Positions 12,101 to 21,752 of a stretch of 64,000 bases of DNA are shown piece by piece. The notes beneath the pieces are model-generated. The model searched no databases. It was not told where the DNA came from and saw nothing but the letters and a program-made list of their open reading frames with translations. The stretch is from contig KL647297.1 of the NCBI GenBank assembly GCA_000727475.1, positions 650,421 to 714,420 on the forward strand, in the 5' to 3' direction. The first letter of the stretch is position 1; the number at the start of each line of letters is the position of its first letter. Both the position numbers and the translations under genes were made by a program. This DNA is from Sarcocystis neurona (lineage: Eukaryota; Apicomplexa; Conoidasida; Eucoccidiorida; Sarcocystidae).

Positions 12101-12226
12101 TTGGTGAACAGCTCATGGACACCGTGCCTCTCCAACAAGGAGCCCAAAAAACGTGTTTACCAGAGGTGGGTATCTGGGTTTCTTCTCAGCAAGTATGAGA
12201 GATGTGCCGTCCCCTACGCACTTTGA
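9167..12226 (+). CDS. Unrecognised multi-membrane protein, intronless, 1,019 aa
   Basis: This is a single uninterrupted frame from an ATG in good context (ACCAAAATG) to a TGA. The first 25 residues form a hydrophobic signal or anchor sequence. Further hydrophobic segments lie at about residues 262-284 (ILCVLLVVYLYLLFRLVLL), 585-603, 660-682, 700-723 and 925-950. Long hydrophilic, Ser/Gln/Glu-rich stretches lie between them, including a short QEHQEQEQ run. No catalytic motif or known domain was recognised. It is probably a secretory-pathway or surface membrane protein; this is inferred only from the leader and helices. An open frame of three kilobases in balanced-composition DNA is very unlikely by chance, so the gene is well supported even though its function is not. 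It has no close neighbours on the same strand. Confidence 0.75.
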   Translation: MSALSGLHGGVFSLLLLAALAVDKLVYTHKIHSPPRHPPANGAVSTFAAHGSEERFAAVTLFSLGSKTQHALNGKSGEVLQTLFQQISSSARPPNNSSTSSDDSAFESDGTSNSPSESARLTKASSLHGVHSDYVYKTAPLTRYVPIQSANAPIYVTNAEETKTNVPELWGQGFRSLVSTGGWQNLFALPERWKLQPGILRGSYSAPEPFTGIGKPQRTHVGETSGKEGVSHTNKLWRAIRTLQLWFSHRLLPSRSSPSPTTCILCVLLVVYLYLLFRLVLLCGRLQHAQRRMLPVLHSTPPCVSLCSPQQQGLPSGAVLIGSHSTYCSDSMETTVRRARLASGSFDIKDCSALGSEGPRENWCTVRNSPQLLGRLPAARPSHWQWYTALRRLRYPHTCTRSLHRDAWSVQRAESVRNLKWWKRPKGNVVSLDSEERTHTPRSKSKQPQEHQEQEQLVKREQKDEEVTENECETDFLPCRIAAEKREDLPPDRQAAHVILCYPGVWRATAYNPYLLESSMCCVTLSSKVQQSSWNAPHKMHEHKSSTEVKFSDKQQPTLSGEGAMHLAATYVRQRSFAWWEAYLAMCCGCTCCLLVLSVYGDVEHLSSADTSTGSHKHCSFSSHADKDHYSRSCALTRTASLSSLFHAGENKSVLSATGAVVALLQWLASLCLLRACLDDCSQSTMHRQGMRSKAKAEAAAVALSLLYVFFVLCLVPSLFSASPPVRSSRSLPTIYDSQRAPAHAREWQNQQDGLELADFLPPQPEEYGPSNTRRDTPAVDETARRKDTVVNVVVVEGRAISRPKDKNIANYGRPPSFEAGEKQDMLATGQLQAATPSKSVNYTAGDDVSVQREQANKHLENVQHSSDTQEPVPPRVAMQQQRRSVSASHEKQLKMYPDLQQQQIDVYEKTPHGYDSRRVHGRNIGLIITVGIMLLSLCHAVPRLWALYAVFKLIREDDVFIVRRNSRAKPSFTALVSLVNSSWTPCLSNKEPKKRVYQRWVSGFLLSKYERCAVPYAL

Positions 12227-13072
12227 CTTTGCGGGATACGCGTTCGCCTATTTATGAGCGCAACATTTCGGCTTTTTCGCTGTTGCCTTTCGAATTGTGC
12301 CTTCCGACTCTGTTTCCACACTCCCTTCTTCTGTTAGCAGTTGAAGGCAATGAAAGCGCCACCGCGCCCAGTTTTGGTGGACTGCATTGTTCGTCACTGA
12401 GACGCAGTGGTGCTTTCACGGATGGTTGGCTCGACTGCATAGTCTGTCACAGAAACGCACTGATGTTCCACCAGGGTAGCGACACACAACCACAGCAGAA
12501 GTTTAACGAACCTCAATTCACAGTTATTGCAGGTGTATGATGAGAGATGCATGTAAAGACCCAAGAAAGTCGAACACGAACACACTAGTTTCTGTGTGAG
12601 TTCTCGTCCTCCCAACTCGCTTGCGTAGTCGTAAACCTGTTCACCGCAAGGAGGACGCACCAGAAGAAAGTTGGAGTGAATGTCATCGGGGGGCTCCGCT
12701 GTGGGTGTCCAAGACACCAATTGTGGGCAGTTCGTGTACTTCTTTAGCATACGTAACGAGACAGGTCCGTGGTGAAATGCATGCGCCAGACATGCCGTGG
12801 AACTCTGGCAATGAACAGCGAAGGCTCTGCACTGCTTCACGTACTAATACACCTGTATGAGACGGCGGTGCATAGTAGATGGTAACTTGTCTTCGAGTCT
12901 GTGATGCTTCTGGAGTGCAGTCTATGGGAAGTTCCACCTCAGACCCTACACGCGTGAACGTATGTACGTAAGAGCACCGTATACCCACAGTTGCGCACCT
13001 TTGTATTTGACATGGACAGATGGCAACACGAATGTCGTGGTGATGGCTTTTCGCTGAAGCGCATACAAGTCA
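12227..13072. other. Intergenic, nothing convincing
   Basis: This is the downstream flank of the 9.2-kb gene. Only short frames without motifs are present on either strand, and there is no repeat. The 3' untranslated region of the upstream gene and the 5' leader of the candidate at 13,073 are expected here. Confidence 0.4.
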
Positions 13073-13422
13073 ATGGTGAGCGATCACAATGAAGGCGAGA
13101 ACAACTTATTCGAATTCTATTCCATGTTGCATGAGTCTCTTTCGACTGCTGTTGTCTTTGCTTTTAGGCATGGGGAGTAGGTTTTTCGCTGGTGGACCTT
13201 CTGCCACTTCCCTGCGTATCTCACTACCTTCAAGTACGCTGTGCTCCGTGGGAAGTTTTCCCAGTCTGCGGGATAGACTTGCTTTTCTGTGTCCAGGGAG
13301 TTCACGTTTATCTCTTATTCGCTCACGCAAGGAGAGAAATCCTTACCAGAGAAGACTCAGCCCTTTTGAAGAGGGCCATTAGCAGCATGCAACAAACTTT
13401 CCAGCTTAACGTATTTAGGTAG
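13073..13422 (+). CDS. Candidate small two-exon gene, 85 aa (hypothetical)
   Basis: Proposed structure: an ATG at 13,073-13,075, an immediate donor GTGAGC at 13,076, an intron of 92 bases ending in a pyrimidine-rich TTTTAG, then 13,168-13,422 to TAG. The join gives a protein starting MAWGVGFSLVDLL with a hydrophobic middle (VCGIDLLFCVQGVHVYLLFA) and a charged amphipathic C-terminus. One transmembrane segment is likely. No family was recognised. The weak point is a first coding exon of a single codon; without splicing, the ATG opens only a 34-codon frame. The opposite strand is also partly open. This is a low-confidence model. Confidence 0.25.
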
Positions 13423-14322
13423 AAGTAGAAGTACGCTGAATGGTGGACGTATCTCAGTTTCGTCTACCCCACATGACTGAGGCCCTTAAGAAGAAATTTC
13501 GACGCAGGTAGCTCTTGCAACAGTGGACCGACTGTAGAACTGGTCAACAGTGCGCTGGCTACACGAATGAGGAGGATATTTGTGAGAGCAAGTCAGCAAC
13601 GTCAGTGGACGCGTAAGCTGATAGGTGGCCCCCGTGGAAGGCAGATCTGTACTTCTAACGCAGACGGCAGCACTACGCAAGGCACCCTGGTTATGGAATC
13701 ATTGTAAACGTGGTTGTTAGAAGCATTACGGCAGCTGCAGTCGTCGCGATAGTGGCAAGCTGCGACTAACCGCGCAGAAGCTTCAGAACGCAATGTTGGG
13801 CTCATTGGTGGTGAGGGCACATGAGTGTCTGGGTGAGCTCTATCAAGAAGCAGGCCTTAGGCACAGTGCGCAGAGGCAACTGTGGTAGCCCAGATCCGTG
13901 AACCTGTTTGCTAACTCACTGCAACGTCAATCTCGCTCAAGCACAGTAATCTCTGCAGCAGTACCTCAAACGCAAACGTCGATGAACTCGAGTACCGCGC
14001 GTCGCAGTTTCCAAATTGTGCACACTGTTGGACCTTGGAGCTTCACCCGTTTGTCGGTGTCTCTGTCTGTCCGTAAAGCGTTGTCGAAATTTTTTAAAAA
14101 GTATACAAGAGTGCGTGCTAGTTATTGATGTGTGCCAGCATACGCTCTTTGCACACACAGGTACGCTGGTGGCAGGGGTGCATGCAGGGATGCATCTCCG
14201 TACACACTGCTACCTGCTCAAACGTTAATACCTTCTGTGAGCGGGGAACCGATCGCTCGTGGCTGCAGTGCTGCGTACACATCTGCTTACAAGAGATTAG
14301 AACGTACGTATTTACTCGCGTA
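13423..14322. other. Intergenic, nothing convincing
   Basis: Only short frames are present on both strands. No domain, repeat or RNA gene is apparent up to the direct repeat that begins at 14,323. Confidence 0.4.
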
Positions 14323-14538
14323 CGTGGTAGGGGGAGGTCAGGCGCTCGTATCTGCAGCACGTACATGTAACTACGCTTGCACCTGTCGTCGCGTAACCGG
14401 CTGGTGAGTAAAGACGTCACGTTTTCCCCCCCCCCCGTGGTAGGGGGAGGTCAGGCGCTCGTATCTGCAGCACCTACATGTAACTACGCTTGCACCTGTG
14501 GTCGCGTAACCGGGTGGTGAGTAAAGTCGTCACGTTTT
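14323..14538. repeat. 103-bp direct repeat separated by a poly-C tract
   Basis: Bases 14,323-14,425 and 14,436-14,538 are near-identical, with a handful of substitutions. Each copy starts CGTGGTAGGGGGAGG and ends at CACGTTTT. The copies are joined by a run of about 11 C. Each contains GTGAGTAAAG, which looks like a splice donor. No protein frame is conserved through both copies, so this is most simply a segmental tandem duplication. Confidence 0.85.
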
Positions 14539-16601
14539 CACAGAGACACGCTGGAGAATAGGCGTGTAAATATGTGGGGGACATATTTTGCTGTGACATC
14601 CTTGGTTTGAAGATTTTTTCGGAACCTGAGAGCCAGTGGAGTGCCCTGTGGCCGTTGTACACCCTACTTGTGTAACACATGATCAGTATGAGAACTCGAG
14701 GGATTGTTTCCAGGGCCAAGTGGTGCAAAAACTAATCGTGCTGGAACACTGACAAGACCGTCTTCCTGCGTTGTGGGGAGGCCGCAAGACGGAACGCTTT
14801 TTACCGCGAAAACCCTTTCACCTGAAAACGCTGACGCAGAAGAGAGCGGAGCTTTTTCTTTTTGGAGGTGCGGCTGCAGCTGCAGCACGCTTCAAAACAG
14901 GCACGATATACACACTGCGCAGCGCGCATCATCGCATTCCTCTCTCTCAGGTGGCTGTGTTTGCAAAGACATGAACTCGCGTACGTGTGTACGAGAATAT
15001 ACGTAGGTCTTCTGCTGACTTATGTCTTTGGATAAGTGTACTGGTAAAGGATCTACTCGTATCTCGTACGCTCCGGTGAGTGCCGCGTATTTATGTGCTG
15101 GTATGTAGCGGAGGCCGAGGAAATGGTTCGCTGCACGGTCCGTTATTGCACGAGCAGGCACGCGTCACCACTCCTTTCGCCGGTCGCCGTGAGGGCAATG
15201 ACACATACATAGATGTGTCCCAAATGAAAGGTAGCGTATGCGCGGACACTTTGCTACAGCACCTTGCATAAGTGCGCCTCCTGTATGGACATCCCTCCTC
15301 AGCAGCACTTACACCTGCGCATCACTTCGCGCAGCTCTACGTGCATACTAGTGCGTATACGTATGTGTGCACGTACGCATACACACAACACATTCATGGA
15401 TAATTCCGGCGCTGTCACGACACACAAAACCCGTCTAATTTTTGACCCCCTGCGTATCGGGTATTCACAACTCTGTACGGACGCCAAAACTGTCCACGTG
15501 CGCGTCGTTGCGTTTTAGTCCACACCAAAGATGTGTACTGACTGCTTGCAAAGGACGTGTACGCAGTCTGCCGACGAGCCTTTCTTAAGATGGTCGCACG
15601 ATGACGACCTCCTCTATCTGCGTTACTGGTGTAGTGGTTTGTGACGCTGTGAAGCCGGCGCGTACATATTTTCTTGCCTGCAGTGGCAGCTCTGACTTCC
15701 CCGTCTGAAGGCGCTGTCACTGCGAATGAATAGCTACCAGTATGAACAGCCGAAGATCCTAGTGGGATGTGAACACGTATCTGTACGGCGTACTAGAAAC
15801 TTCACGCATCCCTGAGTCATTTACCAACCTTCGCTAGTGTGCGGCGTTCCTACGCATCCTGGGCTGCAATTATGGTCCCGGAACGCGTTTCTTGCTCTTC
15901 TACTGCATTTCGTATTTGTGCACGCGTACCTTGGGAAGTTGAAAAGAAGAACGTAGGCGAAAGATGACGAGTTACGCGCGAGATACTCATCGTCCTCGAA
16001 TATTCAACCACCTCCACCCGAGTACGCAGACTGGCAGCACGCTACTGTCACGCACCTGCCAAACGCCGTAGCGACCACACATTGATACGTGCGTTGTTCC
16101 CTTGATAACAGAGCACGCGTGCGCATTGTGGGTATTCATGTATACAAAATCACCACATACATGTGCATGTGCGTGCTGACGTCCTGGTGCGCTTGTGGAC
16201 ATGTAAGACGCACCATTACACGCATTGATTACCATACACTCGTGCGTAATTATAGACGTGCATGTGCAAACGCACGTACTGCAACAGTCAGTGTATAATA
16301 TCCTGCACGCATCCAGGGCCGTGTCTACCACTGAGCGCACCACTCTAAGCGTCGCAGACCGGTGACCTCACTCGGCGCGCTCGGTAGTAACGCACTGTTA
16401 CATACTCACGTAATACGCAGGTAATTTTGGCTACTGCTCTTCCCTTCCCCTCTTCCCAGCACCAAAGTCTCTTCTGCTGCATCGGTAGACTGTCTAACCA
16501 CTGCGACAAAATTGTGCGTGTGTAGAGACGCACTGTTCAGAGCTGCACGAATATAAAGCCGCACGCATCTACCTGCCGATTCGACATGACACCCATCTGC
16601 A
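14539..16601. other. Repeat-poor stretch without a supported gene
   Basis: Short open frames exist on both strands (for example near 14,770-14,970 plus and 14,900-15,160 minus), but they overlap each other and show no family motif. Short alternating purine-pyrimidine stretches (TACGTATGTGTGCACGTACG type) occur near 15,350-15,390. Nothing else was seen. Confidence 0.35.
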
Positions 16602-16685
16602 ACTCCTGCTGCTCTTCCTGCTTCTGCTCCTCCTCCTGCTTCTACTGCCGCTCCTGCTTCTACTGCTGCTCCTGCGTCTGCTGCC
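16602..16685. repeat. CTCCTGCTTCTACTGC-type imperfect repeat
   Basis: This is a block of about 84 bases of CTG/CTC/TTC triplets with an imperfect 18-bp period, reading Ala/Gly/Val/Glu on the minus strand. It is an isolated repeat island inside repeat-poor DNA. The minus strand is open through it for about 107 codons, but nothing outside the repeat supports a gene. Confidence 0.6.
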
Positions 16686-17014
16686 GGTAACCCTAAGAAC
16701 GCAGGTTGAAATCCAAGTGACACACGCAAGTTATCTGCTTCTGCGTTACACTACTACTGTGGGCGCCTTCTAACATCTGAACTCCAACCACCCGCTGCAC
16801 GGCTATCACTTCGTTCGCAATCTGTTTTTAGAGAAAACCCCGCCGGAGGTCGGGGTGTCAGAAGCAACCGCCCTGATGATATGCACGTATGCATGTTTCT
16901 GTATGCGTGTAAGTGGGAGAGGAGCCGAAATGACGGGCGTGCAGTCTTATAGTACAGATGTTTTAGAGCAGAGAATAGTTCTTGATCACCTCCTTAAACA
17001 ACACTGTTCGTTAT

Positions 17015-17275
17015 CTAGGTGAAATTGGCGAAACACGAGTAGCGGTCTCCGTAGACGAACAGGGCCTTGTTCGGAAGTTTACCGTTCCCTTCTCCGCTTG
17101 CACTTGCACTGAACACACGTGTACGCCTCTGTGAGCCTCCCTTGTTACGTGTGCACATATACGTAAAGCAAGCATACACGCATCTTTGCGTCGGGGCACG
17201 TCTCCCCAGATATACAGTGCCGCTGGTCTCTGCGTCGCCGCAGAAGAACAACTCGTCTTCCACAACCTTGTTCGA
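17015..17275 (-). CDS. Possible terminal exon(s) of an unrecognised minus-strand gene
   Basis: The minus strand is open from about 17,275 to a TAG at 17,015. The ends look protein-like: an acidic segment VVEDELFFCGDAETSGTVYL near the start and KLPNKALFVYGDRYSCFANF before the stop. The middle is Arg/Cys-rich and may be an intron. There is no ATG at the 5' end, so if this is real it must be spliced to an upstream exon that I could not find. The assignment is speculative. Confidence 0.2.
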   Translation of the reverse strand, partial: SNKVVEDELFFCGDAETSGTVYLGRRAPTQRCVYACFTYMCTRNKGGSQRRTRVFSASASGEGNGKLPNKALFVYGDRYSCFANFT

Positions 17276-17780
17276 CTTTCAGACGTTCCTCCTACAAACC
17301 GTCCTGCTTGCGAGCAATCTCGTTTACGCCGGTACGTACATACACATGTATGCATGCACACATATGTGCACTACAGGCACCGCGCACCCGTACCCACACA
17401 CGTCCAGTATACGTGTATACATGCGTACTTGTCTGCAGAACTCCAACACACGGGGAAACAGTCTGTACAGCTATGTGAATCCACCGGAATTTCAACGTGT
17501 ACACGCCAGTGCAGCCTCAGCACGTACATACACACAGGCTGATATACCAGGGTATCTATGAGGAGAAGGCTGCGTGGGCAGTTTTGATGGGTGGCTGTTC
17601 TGTCGTTTCGCGTCGCTTTATTCTTTCGCCGGCAGTCGCACTGGGATTCGGCTGTAGTCGATTTACGAAGCTTTCCTGCATATTGTTAGTCCCATCCAGC
17701 TGTCCAGCCAGGAATACATGTACATTTACGAGTGCAGACACTTTCAGAGGCGTGGAAGAGTAAACGGAGCGGTGGCGACA

Positions 17781-18041
17781 TTAGTGGACGTTCCCGGTGA
17801 GCAGCTCGTTGTAACGTTTCTCGTCGATTTTTCCTTTCCGCAACAGGCTGTTGAGATGTCGCCTGTAGAAGAAGCTGGGCTGCAACACTTTCTCCCTAAA
17901 ATCTTTCCTTCCCGCAACGCAGACCATCCCTGTACCCCAGACGGTAGATGCCACAATGAAGTTTGCGTAAAATTTACATTTGTCGCGTGCCTGATTGGGG
18001 AAGAGTTTCCACCACAACCCCGTGGACACAAACGGCATCAT
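17781..18041 (-). CDS. Small single-exon protein with one membrane segment, 86 aa
   Basis: This is a complete frame, ATG at 18,041 (a second ATG follows directly) to TAA. An in-frame TGA lies four codons upstream, which fixes the start, and the context GCAAAAATGATG is favourable. The protein begins MMPFVSTGLWWKLFPNQ, has a hydrophobic segment at about residues 24-43 (FYANFIVASTVWGTGMVCVA) and ends in a very basic, amphipathic tail. Size, one helix and high positive charge resemble small subunits of mitochondrial inner-membrane complexes in apicomplexans, but I recognise no specific family. The overlapping plus-strand frame at 17,718-18,293 is considered a shadow. Confidence 0.45.
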   Translation of the reverse strand: MMPFVSTGLWWKLFPNQARDKCKFYANFIVASTVWGTGMVCVAGRKDFREKVLQPSFFYRRHLNSLLRKGKIDEKRYNELLTGNVH

Positions 18042-19687
18042 TTTTGCAAAAGGTCACGTGTGAGGTCGACTGGCAAAAGGGGTGGAAAAAACCGCGATTT
18101 GTCGCACGCGTTCTTTGGATTTGTAGGATGGACGGGCGGGATGTCCATGTATGGTCGAGGGGAGTTCACTGATGTCAGCTCAAAAATGTGCACGCATGCA
18201 TACGGAACCTATAAATATGCAGCAGAAAAAGGTCCCCTACGGATTACCCATGCAATCTTGCACGAAATTCTACCACGCATTGACACCGTATAACTACGAA
18301 TTCGAATTTACACGTACGATGGTGAATAAGTGATAGACGGCGGCTTCAGAATGACCGCGAAGAAAAACGGCTGCACTTAGCCGCGGGGTCCTGTAGTCAA
18401 ATGTAGCGAAAAATAAATGTGCGAAGTCAACTAAAACACAATGTCGTACGACCCAAAAACGGTACCTTCAATTCGCAGGGCCCCTCCTGCGCAAACAACA
18501 GACAACAGCGCTGGCTACGGAATCACGACAGAACTGCATCCCCGGAATCCTCGCGTGAGGGCCGTGTCCGTAGAGAGACGCGACTCACGAAAAAGTGCCG
18601 GCGGCTTAATATATGAAAGGGGATGTAGTTCGCTAACGTTACATTTCGCGAAGCAGAGTTACGAAGAAGCGCGTGCGTTTCACCTGTCCGGCCATGGCCG
18701 CCACTGGTACGGCTACTAGCACGAACACTACTGGCAGCGCTACGCGGACGAAGCGGCTCTCCCGCCTGAGCTGACCGGGGTTTGCTCTCGCATTTCCCGT
18801 GCCCTGCGAAGGCACTGTTGCTGCTGTCGCTTCCGCTACCTTGGCTTCTAGTGGTTCTGCTCATGCGGTAGCCGCTACTCACTGGACATGTTCGTCCCTT
18901 CTGTCGCTGCAAAATTGTTCCTGCTGGATCAGGCCGTACGGCTCAGAGCGCCACTGTGCTTCCACCGTACTGCTGAAGTGCTCCTGCTTTCGTGCCGTCA
19001 TGGTACTGCTGTACTGTCTCCGGAGAAGTGTTGCTCCGTGCTGCAGCGGCGGAGCCCCTGCTGGTGCCGCTTCTTTTCTTGAAGTTCCTGATAACAGCTG
19101 GTGCTGCACCTGCATCCCCTGGAGCGGCACGAGGTGGCGCTGAACCTCCTGTCCCGCTCGTGCTGCTCACCTGCTGCTGTGTTTCCTCCTCTGCTGAACC
19201 AGCTGCTCCTGCGGTGGCACGGCCCCTACAGCCTTTAGCAGACAGGTTGAGACGCTACCTGTTTTCCGCACAGATTGGTGCAGGGGGTACTGTACACCTT
19301 CCCGGGGGTCCTAAAAAACACGTACACAGTAGACATCCCGTTATCTGTATCAAACACGTACGGTATACACAGTATGTAGACGATGCGCACAGTGCCCGCA
19401 GAGTGCCCTTGATGAGTGATACAAAAATAGAGTGCTTCCTGCCACATTTCCCCCTTGCGCCCTTAGGCGACGTCAGAACTGTGCCAAGCCCCTTTTTTAA
19501 CGTAGTCGTCTGCGACAGAATGCCAGCCGGTAGACACCGGCTGCCGCCGCTGCTGCTTGGTTTCAGAGCCCGGCACATTTTGCGTGTCTACACCAGCGCA
19601 GCAGGAGAGGAAAGGAAGCAACTTTAGTCTGCACCTCTTTCTCCTACTTCAACGAGAAATTTATACACATTGTGAGAAGGCGCCTCA
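18042..19687. other. Low-complexity, GC-rich stretch, coding status unclear
   Basis: Between about 18,520 and 19,200 the sequence is rich in GCT/GCC/CTG triplets. The minus strand reads Ser/Ala/Gly/Thr-rich and the plus strand Leu/Ala/Pro-rich. No start, domain or coherent set of splice sites was found. It may be a minor repeat island or a lineage-specific exon. Confidence 0.3.
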
Positions 19688-20008
19688 ATGCGTCTGGCAA
19701 TGCCCAGTGACACGCCGTGGCGACGCAGCCCGTTGGAAAAACAGAACTTTCACTCAAGTGCTTTTTCATCAGAAGGTGTCTTTGCAACCAATATACCTCC
19801 GTCACTGGTTCTGCGTACTGTCAAGTTACCGATTCAAATGCACAAAGGAGAGGCCTACATTTCGGCGGTGCGTAATATCTTCGCCTGCACTTACATAAAA
19901 GATACAGCCTCCGGCATGCGCGTCAGCAACAGAAGGACGGAGAGAACGTGTGATAATGTGTGCCGCCGTAGATGTCCTGGAGTAGCAGCTGAAGCAGCCG
20001 CATCCTAG
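19688..20008 (+). CDS. Hypothetical ORF, 106 aa
   Basis: This ATG-to-TAG frame encodes a mixed-composition protein with the segment VLRTVKLPIQMHKGEAYIS in the middle and a Cys/Arg-rich C-terminus. There is no signal peptide or membrane segment. It lies about 400 bases upstream of the larger plus-strand gene at 20,400 and could be an unrelated gene, a 5' exon or chance. No family was recognised. Confidence 0.25.
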   Translation: MRLAMPSDTPWRRSPLEKQNFHSSAFSSEGVFATNIPPSLVLRTVKLPIQMHKGEAYISAVRNIFACTYIKDTASGMRVSNRRTERTCDNVCRRRCPGVAAEAAAS

Positions 20009-20399
20009 CACGGAGAGGAATGTCCTCACATGAGTGTGAATATGCCCCCTCATAGAAGCAGCAGCAGCAGTGTGACACGGGAATTCAGGTTGAACTGAGC
20101 GCCGCGTGCTGCGAAATTCCTGTTAAGCATGACCAACAATATCGGTAATCCAAGCGTTTGCACTTTTGAGCGGCAACAACTGCCCATGTCTTCTGGTAAG
20201 CAGGATAGGGCCTTCCGCAAGTTGGGCAGTTGACGTGCAGCAGACACTCCATTTCCTCGTTGTACGTATGGTTGATACGTGTCAGTGGACAGCGATACAC
20301 ACTCACTCACCCACCCTTCACAGTGTGTTCCTACGGAGAGGAAGTTTGCCACCGCTTACACGCGTAAGTGCGGCCTGTTTCAAAAAACGCAGAAAAGAG

Positions 20400-21752
20400 A
20401 TGGATCGCCCACGGCGCCGGAGGTATTCTGCCAGTTGGATGAGGCCTGGCCTGCGCGTGCACAGGTCGACATCAGTTCTGATAGTTCTGCTGTATGTCGC
20501 AAGGGAGATGGAAGGCATCTACGTCCCTCCAGCAGCTGTGGGTGCACAGGCGACGGCGCCAGGTGCATCAGCAGCTGAAAATGCGTCAGATTCACCGACA
20601 CGATCAGCGGCTTCGGTGGGATCACAACTGAAAAGACCGAGCACCGGACCCGCAGCACCTTCCTCAGGAATGAATTACCAAGTAGTAAAGGTGATCTGTG
20701 AAGAAACCCGAAACTGCGCCGACTCGGTGGGGGCTCCTCGTCGTCGTCTCGCTATGTCCCGTGCCCTTTTTTCGACCTTAGCGCAGTATTACTTTCACGC
20801 TGATATGCGTCGCGTCTTGAAGCGTGCCGGGTACAGAATGGCGGAGGTGGTGAAGGGCATTCCCACAGCTGATTACGACCTGAACTACTACCACCGGAAA
20901 GAGATTTGCCTTACGACATTCGACCTTATCAATGAATGGGGTATATTAGGTCCGGTGGAGGTGGACAGTATCGAAGTGAAGTTCTTGCCAGCGCAACACA
21001 GAGGAATTCTTACGTACTCGGAAAGTCGCAGATCACGTGTCGAGTTTTTAAAGCCCGTCCAGCGCCACGTGCAAAATTTCTTACTGCCACACGGCTGCAT
21101 AGCAACGACTAACTCTACGTGGACCGCCTACTGCACAACTGTGGATCCACCGTGTACTGTGGGCCGGATTGATATCTCCAGCAGTCTGGTGCCCGCTGAT
21201 GAGCCGCTCGTCCCTCTGCACCCGGTAGGCAATGAGGAATTTAGTGAAAAGCTACTAGCGGACGGTTGGGAGTGGTATGAAGTGCAGGATCTGTACGAAG
21301 GAATACCCGACTACCCTAAGCCTCTGCGTATGTCGTGGGCCTACGATCGGTGCATGCTGCACGCTTACTTTGAAACCAAAGCCATAGAAAAGACGCAGTA
21401 CTTCTGGATGAAAAGTAGACAAGCGTTTCAAATAATGATGGAGCAGGTCGATGGAACCCCACACAGGAAAATGTCTGCCTTTCCCCCCCCCTGTGGGGGA
21501 AGAGAGGCTAAAGACTTTGCCGTAACAGTGAAAGAGTTGGAATCACCAGGCAACTACAAAGCCGTCATGTCAACTCAAATATACGGAGATAGTATTATGA
21601 CAGATCCTGATGAAATCGTGTTAAAGGCGCAAAAGCCTCTACTCCCCTTGGAAGACTGGGACCCTGAGGAAGACGAAATTGATTTCATTGAACTGTTTCC
21701 TGACGCAAGGCCTGTTCCCCTGTATGAACTGGAGTCCGGCCCCTTTGAGTAA
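20400..21752 (+). CDS. Unrecognised secreted or membrane-anchored protein, about 450 aa
   Basis: The frame is open further upstream, but I place the start at the ATG at 20,400 because it opens a basic n-region (MDRPRRRR) followed by a hydrophobic core, STSVLIVLLYVA, which is signal-like. After it come an Ala/Ser/Pro/Thr-rich linker and then, from about residue 85, a globular region of about 360 residues. That region has many aromatic residues and conserved-looking patches such as GILGPVEVDSIEVKF and DDWDPEEDEID-like acidic segments near the C-terminus. No catalytic or structural family was identified. The gene lacks obvious introns. A run of nine C followed by TGTGGGGG at 21,483-21,497 lies inside the frame and is a potential slippage site. 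The complexity of the protein makes a real gene likely. Confidence 0.7.
   Translation: MDRPRRRRYSASWMRPGLRVHRSTSVLIVLLYVAREMEGIYVPPAAVGAQATAPGASAAENASDSPTRSAASVGSQLKRPSTGPAAPSSGMNYQVVKVICEETRNCADSVGAPRRRLAMSRALFSTLAQYYFHADMRRVLKRAGYRMAEVVKGIPTADYDLNYYHRKEICLTTFDLINEWGILGPVEVDSIEVKFLPAQHRGILTYSESRRSRVEFLKPVQRHVQNFLLPHGCIATTNSTWTAYCTTVDPPCTVGRIDISSSLVPADEPLVPLHPVGNEEFSEKLLADGWEWYEVQDLYEGIPDYPKPLRMSWAYDRCMLHAYFETKAIEKTQYFWMKSRQAFQIMMEQVDGTPHRKMSAFPPPCGGREAKDFAVTVKELESPGNYKAVMSTQIYGDSIMTDPDEIVLKAQKPLLPLEDWDPEEDEIDFIELFPDARPVPLYELESGPFE

Noticed and set aside
17718..18293. 191-codon plus-strand frame overlapping the 86-residue minus-strand gene
   Set aside because: It has no supporting motif, and the minus-strand frame has a better start, an upstream stop and a clear membrane helix.
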